Below are positions 9,222-17,793 of a stretch of DNA of 64,000 bases, one piece after another. The notes below the pieces were generated by a model that did no database searches, was not told the origin of the DNA, and worked only from the letters and a program-made list of their open reading frames with translations. This stretch comes from Streptococcus sp. F0442 (GTDB lineage: Bacteria > Bacillota > Bacilli > Lactobacillales > Streptococcaceae), in contig NZ_KB373314.1 of assembly GCF_000314795.2 (NCBI RefSeq), positions 864,418 through 928,417 on the forward strand. The letters run 5' to 3'. Position numbers and translations under genes: made by a program. Position 1 is the first letter of the stretch. Each line of letters begins with the position of its first letter.

Positions 9222-10166
9222 ATGAAACAGGTCTTTTTATCAACAACGACTGAATTTAAAGAAATAGAGACACTGGAACCCGGTAGCTGGATCAACCTTG
9301 TCAACCCTTCTCAAAGTGAATCAATGGAAATCGCCTCTGCATTTAATATTGATATTGCCGACTTACGGGCACCACTCGATGCGGAAGAAATGTCCCGTAT
9401 GACCATCGAAGATGAGTATACCTTGATCATCGTAGACGTTCCCATCAAGGAAGAGCGGAACAACCAGACCTACTATGTCACCATCCCTTTGGGAATCATT
9501 CTAACTGAAGAGGCCATTATCACCACATGTTTGGAAGAATTGCCTTTGCTAGATACCTTTATCAATCGTCGCTTACGGAATTTCTATACCTTCATGCGGT
9601 CTCGCTTTATCTTTCAGATCCTTTATCGAAATGCCGAGCTCTACTTGACCGCGCTTCGTACCCTGGATCGCAAGAGTGAACAGATTGAAAGTCAACTCCA
9701 TAAATCAACTCGTAACGAAGAGCTGATTGAACTGATGGAGTTAGAAAAAACCATCGTCTACTTCAAGGCCTCTCTGAAAACCAATGAGCGCGTGATCAAG
9801 AAATTGACCAGTGCCACTAGTAACATCAAGAAATACCTGGAAGACGAGGATCTATTGGAAGATACCTTGATCGAGACTCAACAGGCCATTGAGATGGCGG
9901 ATATTTATGGAAACATCCTCCACTCCATGACCGATACCTTCGCATCGATCATCTCCAACAACCAGAATAATATCATGAAGACCTTGGCTATGGTGACCAT
10001 CGTCATGTCCATCCCAACCATGATTTTCTCGGCCTATGGGATGAACTTCAAGGACAATGAGCTTCCGCTCAACGGCGAAGCCCATGCCTTTTGGCTCATT
10101 ATCTTCATCGCCTTTGCCCTGACTGGATCCCTCGTCGTCTACCTCATCCATAAAAAATGGTTCTAA
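9222..10166 (+). CDS. corA: CorA-family divalent cation (magnesium) transporter
   Basis: This is a 314-residue CorA-type channel. A cytoplasmic N-terminal domain is followed by long helices (NAELYLTALRTLDRKSEQIES, IYGNILHSMTDTFASIISNNQNNIMKTLAM). Two C-terminal transmembrane segments flank the signature YGMN (residues about 282-285), and the protein ends in the basic KKWF. CorA pentamers admit Mg2+ and sometimes Co2+ or Ni2+. I chose ATG 9222 because GGGGAGG lies four bases upstream; the in-frame ATG at 9189 overlaps the -10 element. The next gene follows after 27 bases, with its own ribosome binding site, and may be cotranscribed. Confidence 0.92.
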   Translation: MKQVFLSTTTEFKEIETLEPGSWINLVNPSQSESMEIASAFNIDIADLRAPLDAEEMSRMTIEDEYTLIIVDVPIKEERNNQTYYVTIPLGIILTEEAIITTCLEELPLLDTFINRRLRNFYTFMRSRFIFQILYRNAELYLTALRTLDRKSEQIESQLHKSTRNEELIELMELEKTIVYFKASLKTNERVIKKLTSATSNIKKYLEDEDLLEDTLIETQQAIEMADIYGNILHSMTDTFASIISNNQNNIMKTLAMVTIVMSIPTMIFSAYGMNFKDNELPLNGEAHAFWLIIFIAFALTGSLVVYLIHKKWF

Positions 10167-10193
10167 CAACACTTGTATATCAAAGGAGTATTT

Positions 10194-10871
10194 ATGTCTC
10201 ACATCGATCTTAGCCAACTTAGCAAGAAAAACCAAGAATTTATCCGGATCGCCAAACACCAATTGCTTGAAAACGGAAAGACAGAGGAAGAAGCAGAAAG
10301 CCTCCTCCAAGAAATTCTTCCAGCTATCCATGAGAACCAAGGAAAAGGAATTCCGGCACGGACCCTTTTTGGAGCTCCAACTGTCTGGGCTAACTCTTTC
10401 AGCGAGAAAGAACGCTATGAAAAAGAGCATCCAAAATTAAACGATGCTCCTTCTCTCATGATTTTGGATTCCTTCCTCTTTATTTTTGGTGTCTTTGCTG
10501 CCATTTCAGCCTTCATGAACTTGGTCGCACCGCATCGTACTGGCTATGGTTTGATCACCTTGATTCTTGGAAGTTTGACAGGGGCTCTGCTCTTATACCT
10601 CATGTACTACTTCTTCTATCAGTATATGGGTGGCACAAAAGATCGCAGTGAGCGTCCCTCTCTTTGGAAATCTATGCCGATTCTTGTTGGCGTCATGTTC
10701 CTTTGGGTCATCGTCTTGTCCTTCACCTCATTACTCCCACAAGTCCTCAACCCAACCATTCCAGATATCCTTGCGATCCTTTTAGGAGCTTTAGCACTCG
10801 CCCTTCGCTTCTACCTCAAGAAACGTTTTAATATTAAAAGTTCGAGCACAGCACCCGCAACTCGTCGCTAA
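10194..10871 (+). CDS. DUF1129-family membrane protein
   Basis: This 225-residue protein has a short cytoplasmic N-terminus with HIDLSQLSKKNQEFIRIAKHQL and LLQEILPAIHENQGKGIPARTLFG. Four hydrophobic segments follow, beginning near FLFIFGVFAAISAFMNLV, and the end is basic and Ser-rich. This matches streptococcal DUF1129 proteins, which are commonly encoded next to corA. A GGAG seven bases before ATG 10194 supports the start. The function is unknown; the constant pairing with a magnesium transporter suggests a link to cation transport or envelope physiology, which is inference. A terminator follows directly. Confidence 0.8.
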   Translation: MSHIDLSQLSKKNQEFIRIAKHQLLENGKTEEEAESLLQEILPAIHENQGKGIPARTLFGAPTVWANSFSEKERYEKEHPKLNDAPSLMILDSFLFIFGVFAAISAFMNLVAPHRTGYGLITLILGSLTGALLLYLMYYFFYQYMGGTKDRSERPSLWKSMPILVGVMFLWVIVLSFTSLLPQVLNPTIPDILAILLGALALALRFYLKKRFNIKSSSTAPATRR

Positions 10872-10872
10872 G

Positions 10873-10900
10873 AAAACGGATGAAGTTTTCATCCGTTTTT
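10873..10900 (+). terminator. Terminator after the corA-DUF1129 pair
   Basis: The stem AAAACGGATGAA pairs with TTCATCCGTTTT around a GTT loop and is followed by a T-rich tail. The A-run on the left lets it also serve the convergent GNAT gene. Confidence 0.85.
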
Positions 10901-10903
10901 GTT

Positions 10904-11425
10904 TTACTGTATTTCCCTGTTCAACCTTTTTGAAAAATAGAGGACTAAGTCATCATTGTTTTCACAAGAACTGTAAGGGGCCAAGGGCTGATCCCTAAAC
11001 CAAATTCCAGATCCATCTGGGATATAGCCTCGTTTAACATACAGTCTTTGAGCTGGGCCATAACCCGAGTGTAAACCAACCCCTAAAGTAACAAACTCTG
11101 ATAGTAGCCGGACTCTTTTTTCCGCCTCTTCTAAGAGTTGATTCCCAATTCCTCGATTTCTAAATGGCTCAAAAACATTAAAATCAGATAGTTCAGGATA
11201 GACTCCCACGAAAGGACCGTGCTTGGCAGCAGGCAATATAGTGATATAACCTGCCACAAGTCCATCCGACTCAACTACTAATACGTCCCTTTCTCCATTC
11301 TCCTGATCCTGAAAATAGCTGGTCAAGATATCCTTTCTACCCGGCCACCTTTGGTGGATAAAGGCTTGAGAGATGTGCTCAATATCTGCCTTTATCATCC
11401 TCCTGATGATTACACCTTCCTTCAT
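10904..11425 (-). CDS. GNAT-family N-acetyltransferase
   Basis: This 173-residue protein has the acetyl-CoA binding motif A of GNAT enzymes, FEPFRNRGIGNQLLEEAEKRV, preceded by VAGYITILPAAKHG and followed by GLHSGYGPAQRLYVKRGYIPDG. AAGGAGGGAACT directly before ATG gives a clear start. The substrate cannot be told: the family acetylates small amines, antibiotics and protein N-termini. The VKRGYIPDGSGIWF ending is typical of uncharacterised streptococcal GNAT enzymes. It is a single gene convergent with corA-DUF1129 and lies downstream of the rpsR terminator. Confidence 0.8.
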   Translation of the reverse strand: MKEGVIIRRMIKADIEHISQAFIHQRWPGRKDILTSYFQDQENGERDVLVVESDGLVAGYITILPAAKHGPFVGVYPELSDFNVFEPFRNRGIGNQLLEEAEKRVRLLSEFVTLGVGLHSGYGPAQRLYVKRGYIPDGSGIWFRDQPLAPYSSCENNDDLVLYFSKRLNREIQ

Positions 11426-11506
11426 AGTTCCCTCCTTGATATATTTCTTCCCACATTATAACACGATTAGAGCTAGGGAAAGGTCAAAGAGGTCCACCCG
11501 AACCTG

Positions 11507-11530
11507 AAAAAAAGACCCACCAGGGTCTTT
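11507..11530 (-). terminator. Terminator of the rpsF-ssb-rpsR operon
   Basis: On the minus strand AAAGACCC and GGGTCTTT pair around a four-base loop, followed by a run of T. It begins four bases after the rpsR stop. Confidence 0.85.
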
Positions 11531-11533
11531 TCT

Positions 11534-11773
11534 TTAATCTTCGTTTACGAAAGGCATCAAAGCCATTACGCGAGCGCGTTTGATAGCTGTTGTTACTTTA
11601 CGTTGGTTCTTCGCTGAAGTTCCAGTTACACGACGAGGAAGGATTTTCCCACGTTCTGAAACGAAACGGCTAAGAAGCTCAGTATCTTTGTAATCAACAT
11701 ATTCAATTTTGTTTGCTGCGATGTAATCAACTTTTTTACGGCGTTTGAATCCGCCACGACGTTGTTGAGCCAT
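11534..11773 (-). CDS. rpsR: 30S ribosomal protein S18
   Basis: This 79-residue protein has the S18 core [63 protein letters not shown]. It binds the 30S platform next to S6. It is the last gene of rpsF-ssb-rpsR and follows ssb after 41 bases. The length and sequence are ordinary. There are no CxxC residues at the N-terminus, so this is the zinc-independent form. Confidence 0.97.
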   Translation of the reverse strand: MAQQRRGGFKRRKKVDYIAANKIEYVDYKDTELLSRFVSERGKILPRRVTGTSAKNQRKVTTAIKRARVMALMPFVNED

Positions 11774-11814
11774 GTTTAATTCTCCTTTATAGTTTTAATT
11801 CGTTAAACCCATTC

Positions 11815-12312
11815 TTAGAATGGAAGATCGTCGTCTGAGATATCCATTGGATTAGCTCCAAATGGGTTTTCCTCACGACCAAAGTTAGGTGCTGCATTGC
11901 TTGGTTCAGATCCACCAAAGCTTGGGGTTGCATTTCCAGCAAAACCACCATTGCCTGATGAATAACCTCCACCTGCATGCCCTTCGCGTGCTGCACGGCT
12001 TTCCAATAATTGGAAGCTATCTGCTACGACTTCAGTGACATAAACACGTTGACCTTGCTGGTTTTCGTAATTACGTGTTTGAATGCGACCGGTAATCCCA
12101 ATCAAAGCACCCTTCTTAGCCCAATTAGCTAAGTTTTCTGCTTGCTGACGCCAGATCACACAGTTGATGAAATCGGCTTCGCGCTCTCCATTCTGACTCT
12201 TGAAGTTGCGGTTGACAGCTAGGCTGAAAGTAGCAACTGCTTGATTGCTTGGAGTATAGCGAAGTTCAGCATCACGGGTCATACGACCGACAAGTACAAC
12301 ATTGTTAATCAT
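11815..12312 (-). CDS. ssb: Single-stranded DNA-binding protein
   Basis: This 165-residue SSB has an N-terminal OB fold ([67 protein letters not shown]). A Gly/Asn/Ser-rich linker from about residue 112 leads to the acidic tip DISDDDLPF, which docks replication and repair proteins. It is placed between rpsF and rpsR, the classical ribosomal-protein and SSB operon. Since naturally competent streptococci often have a second, competence-induced SSB (SsbB), this longer one with the full linker should be the housekeeping SsbA. Confidence 0.96.
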   Translation of the reverse strand: MINNVVLVGRMTRDAELRYTPSNQAVATFSLAVNRNFKSQNGEREADFINCVIWRQQAENLANWAKKGALIGITGRIQTRNYENQQGQRVYVTEVVADSFQLLESRAAREGHAGGGYSSGNGGFAGNATPSFGGSEPSNAAPNFGREENPFGANPMDISDDDLPF

Positions 12313-12332
12313 AAGTCACCTCTGATGATTTC

Positions 12333-12623
12333 TTACGCGTCAACTTTTACGATCATGTGACGAAGAATGTCACCGTTGATTTTTGAAAGACGGTCGAACT
12401 CGTTAAGAGCTGCGTCGTCGTTCGCTTCAACGTTTACGATGTGGTAAAGTCCTTCACGGAAATCTTGGATTTCGTATGCAAGACGACGTTTTTCCCAATC
12501 TTTTGATTCAACAACAGTTGCACCGTTGTCAGTCAAGATAGAATCGAAACGTGCTACCAAAGCGTTTTTAGCTTCTTCTTCAATGTTTGGACGAATAATA
12601 TAAAGAATTTCGTATTTAGCCAT
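12333..12623 (-). CDS. rpsF: 30S ribosomal protein S6
   Basis: This 96-residue protein begins [23 protein letters not shown] and contains [26 protein letters not shown], typical of S6. I chose the ATG at 12621-12623: AGGAGG lies six bases upstream and the 96-residue length matches the family. A longer frame starting upstream would include leader sequence. S6 pairs with S18 on the 30S platform. It is first in the rpsF-ssb-rpsR operon. Confidence 0.97.
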   Translation of the reverse strand: MAKYEILYIIRPNIEEEAKNALVARFDSILTDNGATVVESKDWEKRRLAYEIQDFREGLYHIVNVEANDDAALNEFDRLSKINGDILRHMIVKVDA

Positions 12624-12727
12624 TGATAATGTTCCTCCTTTTGGACTAATGACCCCAAGTCTTTGCAAGGGGTAAGTGAGGTTTACTCACAAGAAACTAT
12701 TATACCAGACTTTTCGAACAAAGGCAA
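12624..12727 (-). promoter_or_regulatory. Promoter and structured leader of rpsF-ssb-rpsR
   Basis: On the minus strand TTGCCT (12722-12727) and TATAAT (12699-12704) are 17 bases apart. The leader of about 70 bases can form GTGAG/CTCAC and ACCCC/GGGGT hairpins before the ribosome binding site. Many Firmicutes carry an S6:S18-binding autoregulatory leader here. I could not confirm its conserved CCG bulge, so autoregulation is only a possibility. Confidence 0.6.
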
Positions 12728-12853
12728 GGATTATCTTTAGGATTTGAAACATCATTTTTTTACGTGTCCTATGAGATGAAAGGAAAACTTCCCCTGAAAA
12801 ATGACAATTATAGAAGGAAAGATACTCCTTTCCTAGCCCTTTTCCTTAAAGAA

Positions 12854-12867
12854 AACTGATATCAGTT
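12854..12867. promoter_or_regulatory. 14-bp perfect palindrome upstream of the glycosyltransferase gene
   Basis: AACTGATATCAGTT is a perfect inverted repeat about 60 bases before the next ATG. It lies just upstream of a possible -10, TATACT (12887-12892). The position suits an operator. The regulator is unknown. The rest of 12705-12926 holds an imperfect GGAAAG/CTTTCC hairpin near 12818 and nothing else I recognise. Confidence 0.4.
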
Positions 12868-12926
12868 AGCTTTAAGCTTGAGTCTTTATACTAGCTACAA
12901 CAAATTTCAAGAAACGAGGAACGATT

Positions 12927-13979
12927 ATGAATTATCTTATCATCCCCGCCTATCAACCAGATCTGAATCTTGTCAAATTGGTTCGCCTGGTTCACGCTAA
13001 GAGTGATCTCCACATCATCGTCGTCGACGATGGAAGTGACGACGACAAGAAAGTGATTTTTGACAAATTGGACGGTCTTGCGACAGTCCTGACCCACGAG
13101 CACAACCAAGGAAAAGGGCAATCTCTCAAGACTGCTTATGCATACATCCTAGAAAGAGGTACCTATGGAAGCGTTGTTACAGCTGATGCAGACGGTCAGC
13201 ACAAAATTTGGGATATTTTCAGGGTTGTTAACCAATCTCAAGAACATCCTGGAGCACTTATTTTAGGAGCACGCGCCTTTTCTGGCCAAGTTCCTTTGCG
13301 TTCTGCTTTCGGGAATAAATTGACCCGTTTCCTCTTCAAACAACAAACCGGAGTGGCAATCAGCGATACCCAAACAGGTTTACGGGCTTTTACTACGAAT
13401 CTCTTGCCTTTCATGCTTGAGGTTGACGGACAGCGTTATGAATATGAGATGAATGTTCTCCTTGCAGCAAGCAAGTCCTTCCCCATCCTAGAAGTTCCGA
13501 TTGAAACAGTCTACATCAATGACAATGAAGGCTCCCACTTCCGACCTATCCGAGATGGCCTCATGATCTACAAGGACATGTTTAAGTTTGCCCTCTCCTC
13601 TCTGAGTAGTTTTATCGTGGACTATCTGGTCTACGCTTTCTTCCTTTTCGTGATGATGGCCGTGCCCATTAGTCTTCGCATTCTCCTAGCGAATGGGATC
13701 GCTCGTGTGACGAGCTCCATCTTTAACTACTCGACTAACAAGCACCTGGTCTTTAAGAATAAAGACAGCGTCGCTAAAACAGGAAGTGGCTACTTTGGTC
13801 TTGCCCTCGGCCTCTTTATTCTCGATACGCTCTTGATTCGACTCTTCTATACTGCTTTCGGGCTCAATCTCCTGATCAGTAAAATTGTCGTTGGCTTCCT
13901 CCTCTTTCTGGTCTCATGGGTGATCCAGAAAAAAGTGATCTTCAAAGAAAGGACAGCTCCCCACCATGAAATTCTTTAA
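12927..13979 (+). CDS. Bifunctional GT2 glycosyltransferase / GtrA-family membrane protein
   Basis: This 350-residue protein fuses a GT-A glycosyltransferase of the DPM1/GtrB type (residues 1 to about 220) to a GtrA domain with four transmembrane helices (from about residue 222, SSFIVDYLVYAFFLFVMM). DDGS at 34-37 and DADGQH at 87-92 mark nucleotide-sugar and metal binding; SDTQTGLRAF is typical of polyprenyl-phosphate-sugar synthases. The family loads a sugar from UDP- or GDP-sugar onto undecaprenyl phosphate and flips it outward for glycan decoration. The next gene, a predicted extracytoplasmic phosphodiester glycosidase, overlaps by 14 bases, pointing to a shared surface-glycan task. Confidence 0.87.
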   Translation: MNYLIIPAYQPDLNLVKLVRLVHAKSDLHIIVVDDGSDDDKKVIFDKLDGLATVLTHEHNQGKGQSLKTAYAYILERGTYGSVVTADADGQHKIWDIFRVVNQSQEHPGALILGARAFSGQVPLRSAFGNKLTRFLFKQQTGVAISDTQTGLRAFTTNLLPFMLEVDGQRYEYEMNVLLAASKSFPILEVPIETVYINDNEGSHFRPIRDGLMIYKDMFKFALSSLSSFIVDYLVYAFFLFVMMAVPISLRILLANGIARVTSSIFNYSTNKHLVFKNKDSVAKTGSGYFGLALGLFILDTLLIRLFYTAFGLNLLISKIVVGFLLFLVSWVIQKKVIFKERTAPHHEIL

Positions 13980-14868
13980 AAAATCTTATACCTATGCTGC
14001 CTGCTTTGGTCTTCTTTTGACCAGCAGTTTTAGCTACTCGATGCTCAAGACCTTTGTCTTATCCGATGCCATCCAAACCGTAAAAGCTACGACTACGGAC
14101 ACTAAGGCAGCCAAAAAAGCAGCTGCTTCAGCTACAACGACCGATACTAGCTATTCAGATGACAATATCCAGGTGACTTTAACAGAAAAAACAGTTGAAA
14201 ATACCCAGGTTTACATCGCAGATATCACAGTCAGCTCGGCAGATTATCTCAAAACAGCCTTTGCACAAAACACCTACGGGACAAATGTAACGGCTAAGAC
14301 CTCCGTCACGGCCGCCAACAACAGTGCTATTCTAGCAGTGAATGGTGACTATTACGGGGCTAACAGCACAGGATACGTTATCCGAAATGGAGTTGTCTAC
14401 CGCGATACCGTTCGTGAAGACTCTAGCAATGGCGACTTAGCCATTTACAAAGATGGTTCCTTCAAGATTATCTATGAAGATGAGATCTCTGCGGATCAAT
14501 TGGTCAAAGATGGAGTCGTCAATCTCCTTGCCTTCGGACCTTCCTTGGTTGAAAATGGAGAAATAACTGTCGATACCAATTCGGAAGTAGGTCAATCCAT
14601 GGCGTCCAACCCACGTACAGCGATTGGGATCATCGATGAAAACCACTACATCATTGTCGTATCAGATGGACGGACTTCAGAAAGTGAAGGACTATCTCTC
14701 TACCAATTAGCGGAAGTGATGAAGTCTTATGGCGTTAAAACAGCCTACAACTTGGATGGGGGCGGATCTTCTACCCTCTACTTCAATGGCCAAGTTATGA
14801 ACAAACCAACTACAAATGGTACTATTTCAGAAAGGGCGGTGAGTGACATTGTCTACATCGGTTACTAA
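13966..14868 (+). CDS. Phosphodiester glycosidase (NAGPA-domain) secreted/anchored protein
   Basis: This is a 300-residue protein. An N-terminal signal or anchor helix (YAACFGLLLTSSFSYSML, about residues 9-26) is followed by a Thr/Ala/Lys-rich linker and the NAGPA domain. Domain motifs are ILAVNGDYYG and YNLDGGGSSTLYFNG (NLDGGG near residue 262). In animals this domain cleaves GlcNAc-1-phosphodiesters; bacterial members are assumed to act on phosphodiester-linked sugars in wall or exopolysaccharides. It probably acts outside the membrane. Its ATG lies inside the upstream glycosyltransferase gene and its end overlaps the next gene by 26 bases, so all three are translationally coupled. The substrate is inference. 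Confidence 0.82.
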   Translation: MKFFKKSYTYAACFGLLLTSSFSYSMLKTFVLSDAIQTVKATTTDTKAAKKAAASATTTDTSYSDDNIQVTLTEKTVENTQVYIADITVSSADYLKTAFAQNTYGTNVTAKTSVTAANNSAILAVNGDYYGANSTGYVIRNGVVYRDTVREDSSNGDLAIYKDGSFKIIYEDEISADQLVKDGVVNLLAFGPSLVENGEITVDTNSEVGQSMASNPRTAIGIIDENHYIIVVSDGRTSESEGLSLYQLAEVMKSYGVKTAYNLDGGGSSTLYFNGQVMNKPTTNGTISERAVSDIVYIGY

Positions 14869-15256
14869 TCCTATCAAACAACGGTTGAAAAAGACCATCC
14901 TCTGGTACACTCTGATTTCAGCTTTCTTCTTCGTCGGAAGTCGCATCTACGAACACTTTAGTTTTGGCGAAACCTCTGCCTTCATGCACTACCTCTTCTT
15001 GATTCCTTTGATGGGTGGTGCCCTGCTAGTGGCTCTGCAACTAGTGGTCAAGGGGCTTTCTAGAATCACACTCAATCTTTGGAACTCAGCGGTTGCCACG
15101 GCAACTGCAGGGGCCCTCTACCGAGGCATTGTTAACCTCTCTGGTCGTTCAACAACTCTCGACCAACCCTACTATTATGTTGCAGGGATCTTCCTAGCCC
15201 TCGCCCTCATCAGCATCTTCTTTGTCCGCAGTGTCTGGGTGGAGACAACAGACTAA
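14843..15256 (+). CDS. Small integral membrane protein of unknown function
   Basis: This 137-residue protein starts with GTG 14843, preceded by AAAGGGCGG. It has about four hydrophobic stretches (LWYTLISAFFFVGSRIY, YLFLIPLMGGALLVALQLV, a weaker one near AVATATAGALYRGIVNL, and YYVAGIFLALALISIFFV). I do not recognise a family. It overlaps the phosphodiester glycosidase gene by 26 bases and ends before a strong terminator, so it belongs to the same three-gene unit. A role in assembly or transport of the same glycan is the natural guess. Confidence 0.7.
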   Translation: MTLSTSVTNPIKQRLKKTILWYTLISAFFFVGSRIYEHFSFGETSAFMHYLFLIPLMGGALLVALQLVVKGLSRITLNLWNSAVATATAGALYRGIVNLSGRSTTLDQPYYYVAGIFLALALISIFFVRSVWVETTD

Positions 15257-15262
15257 GACATG

Positions 15263-15299
15263 AAAAACGTCCGTTTCTTAAAAGAACGGACGTTTTTTA
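15263..15299. terminator. Strong bidirectional terminator
   Basis: AAAACGTCCGTT pairs with AACGGACGTTTT around a short loop, with A and T runs outside. It separates the glycan gene unit from the convergent nucleotidase gene. Confidence 0.9.
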
Positions 15300-15322
15300 G
15301 GGTCAGTTAACGTATGAAGGAC

Positions 15323-17440
15323 TTAACCTTCACGTTTTTTGCTAGCTACAAAGCCTGCCAATGCTAGCGAGGTCATACCGAAGAGGCTGAGGACTGTTGA
15401 AGCCAAGTCTTTTTGACCTGTTTTTGGAAGGCCGGTTGCTGGTGCAGAAGTAGCTGCCACTTCTTGAACACCTGTATGATAGGTAACAGCGACTGGTTTT
15501 ACCTGGGCTGTTTCTTTACTGTCAGATGCAGCTGGTTGAACTGGAGTCACTGGAGTTGTAGGTTGAACTGGTGGATTAGTTGGCGTCACTGGAACTACAG
15601 GATTGACTGGAGCTACAGGATTGACCGGAGCTACAGGAGTTGCTGGTTCCACTGGTGCTGGCTGAGGTTCCGGTTGTGGAGTTGGTTCAGGTGCAGGAGT
15701 TTCTTCTTCCACTTTTTCTACAAAGGTCTTGTTGCCTAAAATAGAAGCAGATAACTTCTTCCCTGCCTTATTCACATCTTCGATGTATTGGATAAAGACT
15801 TCTGTATCCGGATTGATAGCCCCGATCAATTTTGTATCACGGAAGACTGAGAAGCCATCTCCACCACCATACAAGAAGTCGTTGATAATCGCTTTGTAGG
15901 TCTTGGTACGATCAATTTCTGTGCCATCTGCCTTGTAGACTTTCACGACCTTATAAGGATTTTCTTCCGTCGCATCGGCTGGTTTGGTATAGGTGTACTT
16001 GATCCCTGCCATTTGCAAGAAGTAGAGTTCTTTCTCATCATACTGTTGGTCCAAAGCTTTATAGATTTGTTCTCCAGTAATTTCGACTACTTGAAGAATA
16101 TTTCCAAATGGTTGCACGGCTTGAGCTGCACCCCAGGTTACAGTTCCATCTGGTTTCACCACAAGGTCTGCACGAATTCCCCCATTATTAGTGAAGGCAA
16201 AGTCAACATCTGGATAACCTGATTTTTTAGCAATATCCAATTGGGCGGCTGTGACCAGATCCCCAACAGCACTTTCCTTTTGCGCATTCAATTCACGGGT
16301 AATATTTTCTGCTTTTTCTGCTGAACCAATTTTCGCTTCCGTTACCTTTTTAACAGTCTCATTGGCTTCATTGATGATCGCTTGGACCTTAGCATCTTTA
16401 GCTTTACCTTTAGAAGGATCGACAGCGATGATTTTAGCAGTTGGAGCTTTGACAAAGTCAGCTGTATCTGTATCTAAGACTCCACGGACATCAGAGTAGG
16501 CCTTTCCTTGAGAAGTTCCTTGCACAATCAAGGTATTGCCGACCATCCCATTTGTATATTGGTGGTTGTGACCAGCAAAGACAAGGTCCACAGAGTTTTC
16601 AGGATAGATCTGGTTTAATTTTTTGATCATGTCTGCAGCTGGTCCTTCTGCTACCCCATTTTTACTTGTTGCAGCAACGTGGGCCAAGACAGCGATGGCA
16701 TGAACCCCTTGGTCATTCAACTCACGCGCATATTTGGCAATGGATTCTGCTTCATCCAAAACGCGGTATTGTTCATGATTTTTACGCAAGACTAGATTTG
16801 GGAATTCTGTCGTAACAACCCCGATAAATCCGACTTTAACAGTCTTGTCATTGACTGGGATTTCTTTGATGGTATAAGGCTTCCAGTCAAATGGGATTTT
16901 GTTAGTATCCTTGTCGACCAAGTTGGCAATCACGACTTCTTGTTTAGAAGCTTCATGAGGATATTCATCGACGATCTTATTGAATTGACCTGGTGTTGGG
17001 GCTTCCCCCTTCATGATCCGGTTGAATTCACCAAGTCCTTCGTCAAACTCATGATTTCCAAGTGTTCCGTATTCAAAGTTCATTTCATTGAAGACTTTTA
17101 CAGATGGTTCATCTTGAAGGAGGGCAGAGTTGGCTGGACTAGCGCCGACCATATCTCCAGCTTGCACACGAATACTAGCATTTGGTCTTCCAGCATTCTC
17201 CGTTTCAAATTCTTTTTGCGAATCGTTGAGGTAGGTTGCTAAGAGCGGAGCTGTTCCTGCATTCTTCACAGTCTCCCCTTCTAAACGAGCTGTCCCCGTT
17301 TGTTCCAAGGCACCGTGGAAGTCATTGACTCCCATGAACTGCACGGGCAATTCGTCCGCAAAGACACTATTGATCGCAAAAACACTGAGACCGGCAGCGA
17401 CCGCTAGGATACTGCTTTTCAAGATAACTTTTTTCTTCAT
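15323..17440 (-). CDS. LPxTG-anchored bifunctional metallophosphatase / 5'-nucleotidase
   Basis: This 705-residue surface enzyme has a signal peptide (MKKKVILKSSILAVAAGLSVFAINSVFA) and a calcineurin-like metallophosphatase domain (FMGVNDFHGALE, GNHEFDEG, VFAGHNHQYTNG). A 5'-nucleotidase C-terminal domain follows (FTNNGGIRADL, INDFLYGGGDGFSVF), then a proline-rich wall-spanning repeat region and the sorting signal LPKTG near residue 671. Sortase should link it to peptidoglycan. Streptococcal relatives convert extracellular AMP/ATP to adenosine, which dampens immune cells. I chose the ATG at 17438-17440 because GGAG lies seven bases upstream and the signal peptide then has the normal form; the upstream in-frame ATG overlaps that ribosome binding site. 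Confidence 0.9.
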   Translation of the reverse strand: MKKKVILKSSILAVAAGLSVFAINSVFADELPVQFMGVNDFHGALEQTGTARLEGETVKNAGTAPLLATYLNDSQKEFETENAGRPNASIRVQAGDMVGASPANSALLQDEPSVKVFNEMNFEYGTLGNHEFDEGLGEFNRIMKGEAPTPGQFNKIVDEYPHEASKQEVVIANLVDKDTNKIPFDWKPYTIKEIPVNDKTVKVGFIGVVTTEFPNLVLRKNHEQYRVLDEAESIAKYARELNDQGVHAIAVLAHVAATSKNGVAEGPAADMIKKLNQIYPENSVDLVFAGHNHQYTNGMVGNTLIVQGTSQGKAYSDVRGVLDTDTADFVKAPTAKIIAVDPSKGKAKDAKVQAIINEANETVKKVTEAKIGSAEKAENITRELNAQKESAVGDLVTAAQLDIAKKSGYPDVDFAFTNNGGIRADLVVKPDGTVTWGAAQAVQPFGNILQVVEITGEQIYKALDQQYDEKELYFLQMAGIKYTYTKPADATEENPYKVVKVYKADGTEIDRTKTYKAIINDFLYGGGDGFSVFRDTKLIGAINPDTEVFIQYIEDVNKAGKKLSASILGNKTFVEKVEEETPAPEPTPQPEPQPAPVEPATPVAPVNPVAPVNPVVPVTPTNPPVQPTTPVTPVQPAASDSKETAQVKPVAVTYHTGVQEVAATSAPATGLPKTGQKDLASTVLSLFGMTSLALAGFVASKKREG
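15560..15700 (-). repeat. Proline-rich wall-spanning repeats in the nucleotidase gene
   Basis: Degenerate short units of the type VAPVNP, VVPVTP and PEPQP are coded here, between the catalytic domains and the LPKTG signal. They likely span the peptidoglycan. The near-identical triplets make the region prone to length change between strains. Confidence 0.75.
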
Positions 17441-17765
17441 TGAATACTCCATTTTCTAATGTCGGACACTTCTCCAAAGAGGAGAAAGCAGAAAAGTTGA
17501 TTTGCTGCAATCAGCTCTTCCATTTTACTATTTTTTCGGTTTTTCTTCAATGTTTCTTTGAAAACTCTTCCATCTTTCTCTAGAAAACGCTTGATTCCCG
17601 AACATCTATCCAGCTGTTTTTTCTTTAGTTCCTAGATCTATAAATTGTAAAATAAAAATCAGTCCCTAAAGGTTCATCAAATAAGAACTGAAAACTATTG
17701 TTACCTAGAAGCGTAAGATAGACACAATGAATCATGTGAATCGACTATACTTTTCTCCTAAAAAT
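17441..17765. other. Intergenic stretch between nucleotidase and CHY gene
   Basis: About 350 bases separate the two divergent genes. The part nearest the nucleotidase must hold its promoter, but I see no convincing -35/-10 pair. A weak purine-box-like ATTCCCGAACATC lies at 17594-17606. No gene is visible on either strand. Confidence 0.4.
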
Positions 17766-17786
17766 ACAAATCATTTGTGCTATAAT
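17766..17786 (+). promoter_or_regulatory. Palindrome plus extended -10 of the CHY zinc-finger gene
   Basis: ACAAATCATTTGT (17766-17778) is a perfect 6-1-6 palindrome that abuts the extended -10 TGCTATAAT (17778-17786). Transcription should start near 17793, one base before the ATG. The palindrome is a candidate operator. Confidence 0.6.
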
Positions 17787-17793
17787 GTGATTA

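Noticed and set aside
12624-12700. S6:S18-binding leader RNA before rpsF
   Set aside because: The leader is structured and position is right, but I could not identify the conserved CCG bulge, so only a structured leader is reported.
17594-17606. Purine-box-like ATTCCCGAACATC upstream of the 5'-nucleotidase gene
   Set aside because: It misses the expected box at two positions, points away from the gene and is alone. It is not enough to claim PurR control.
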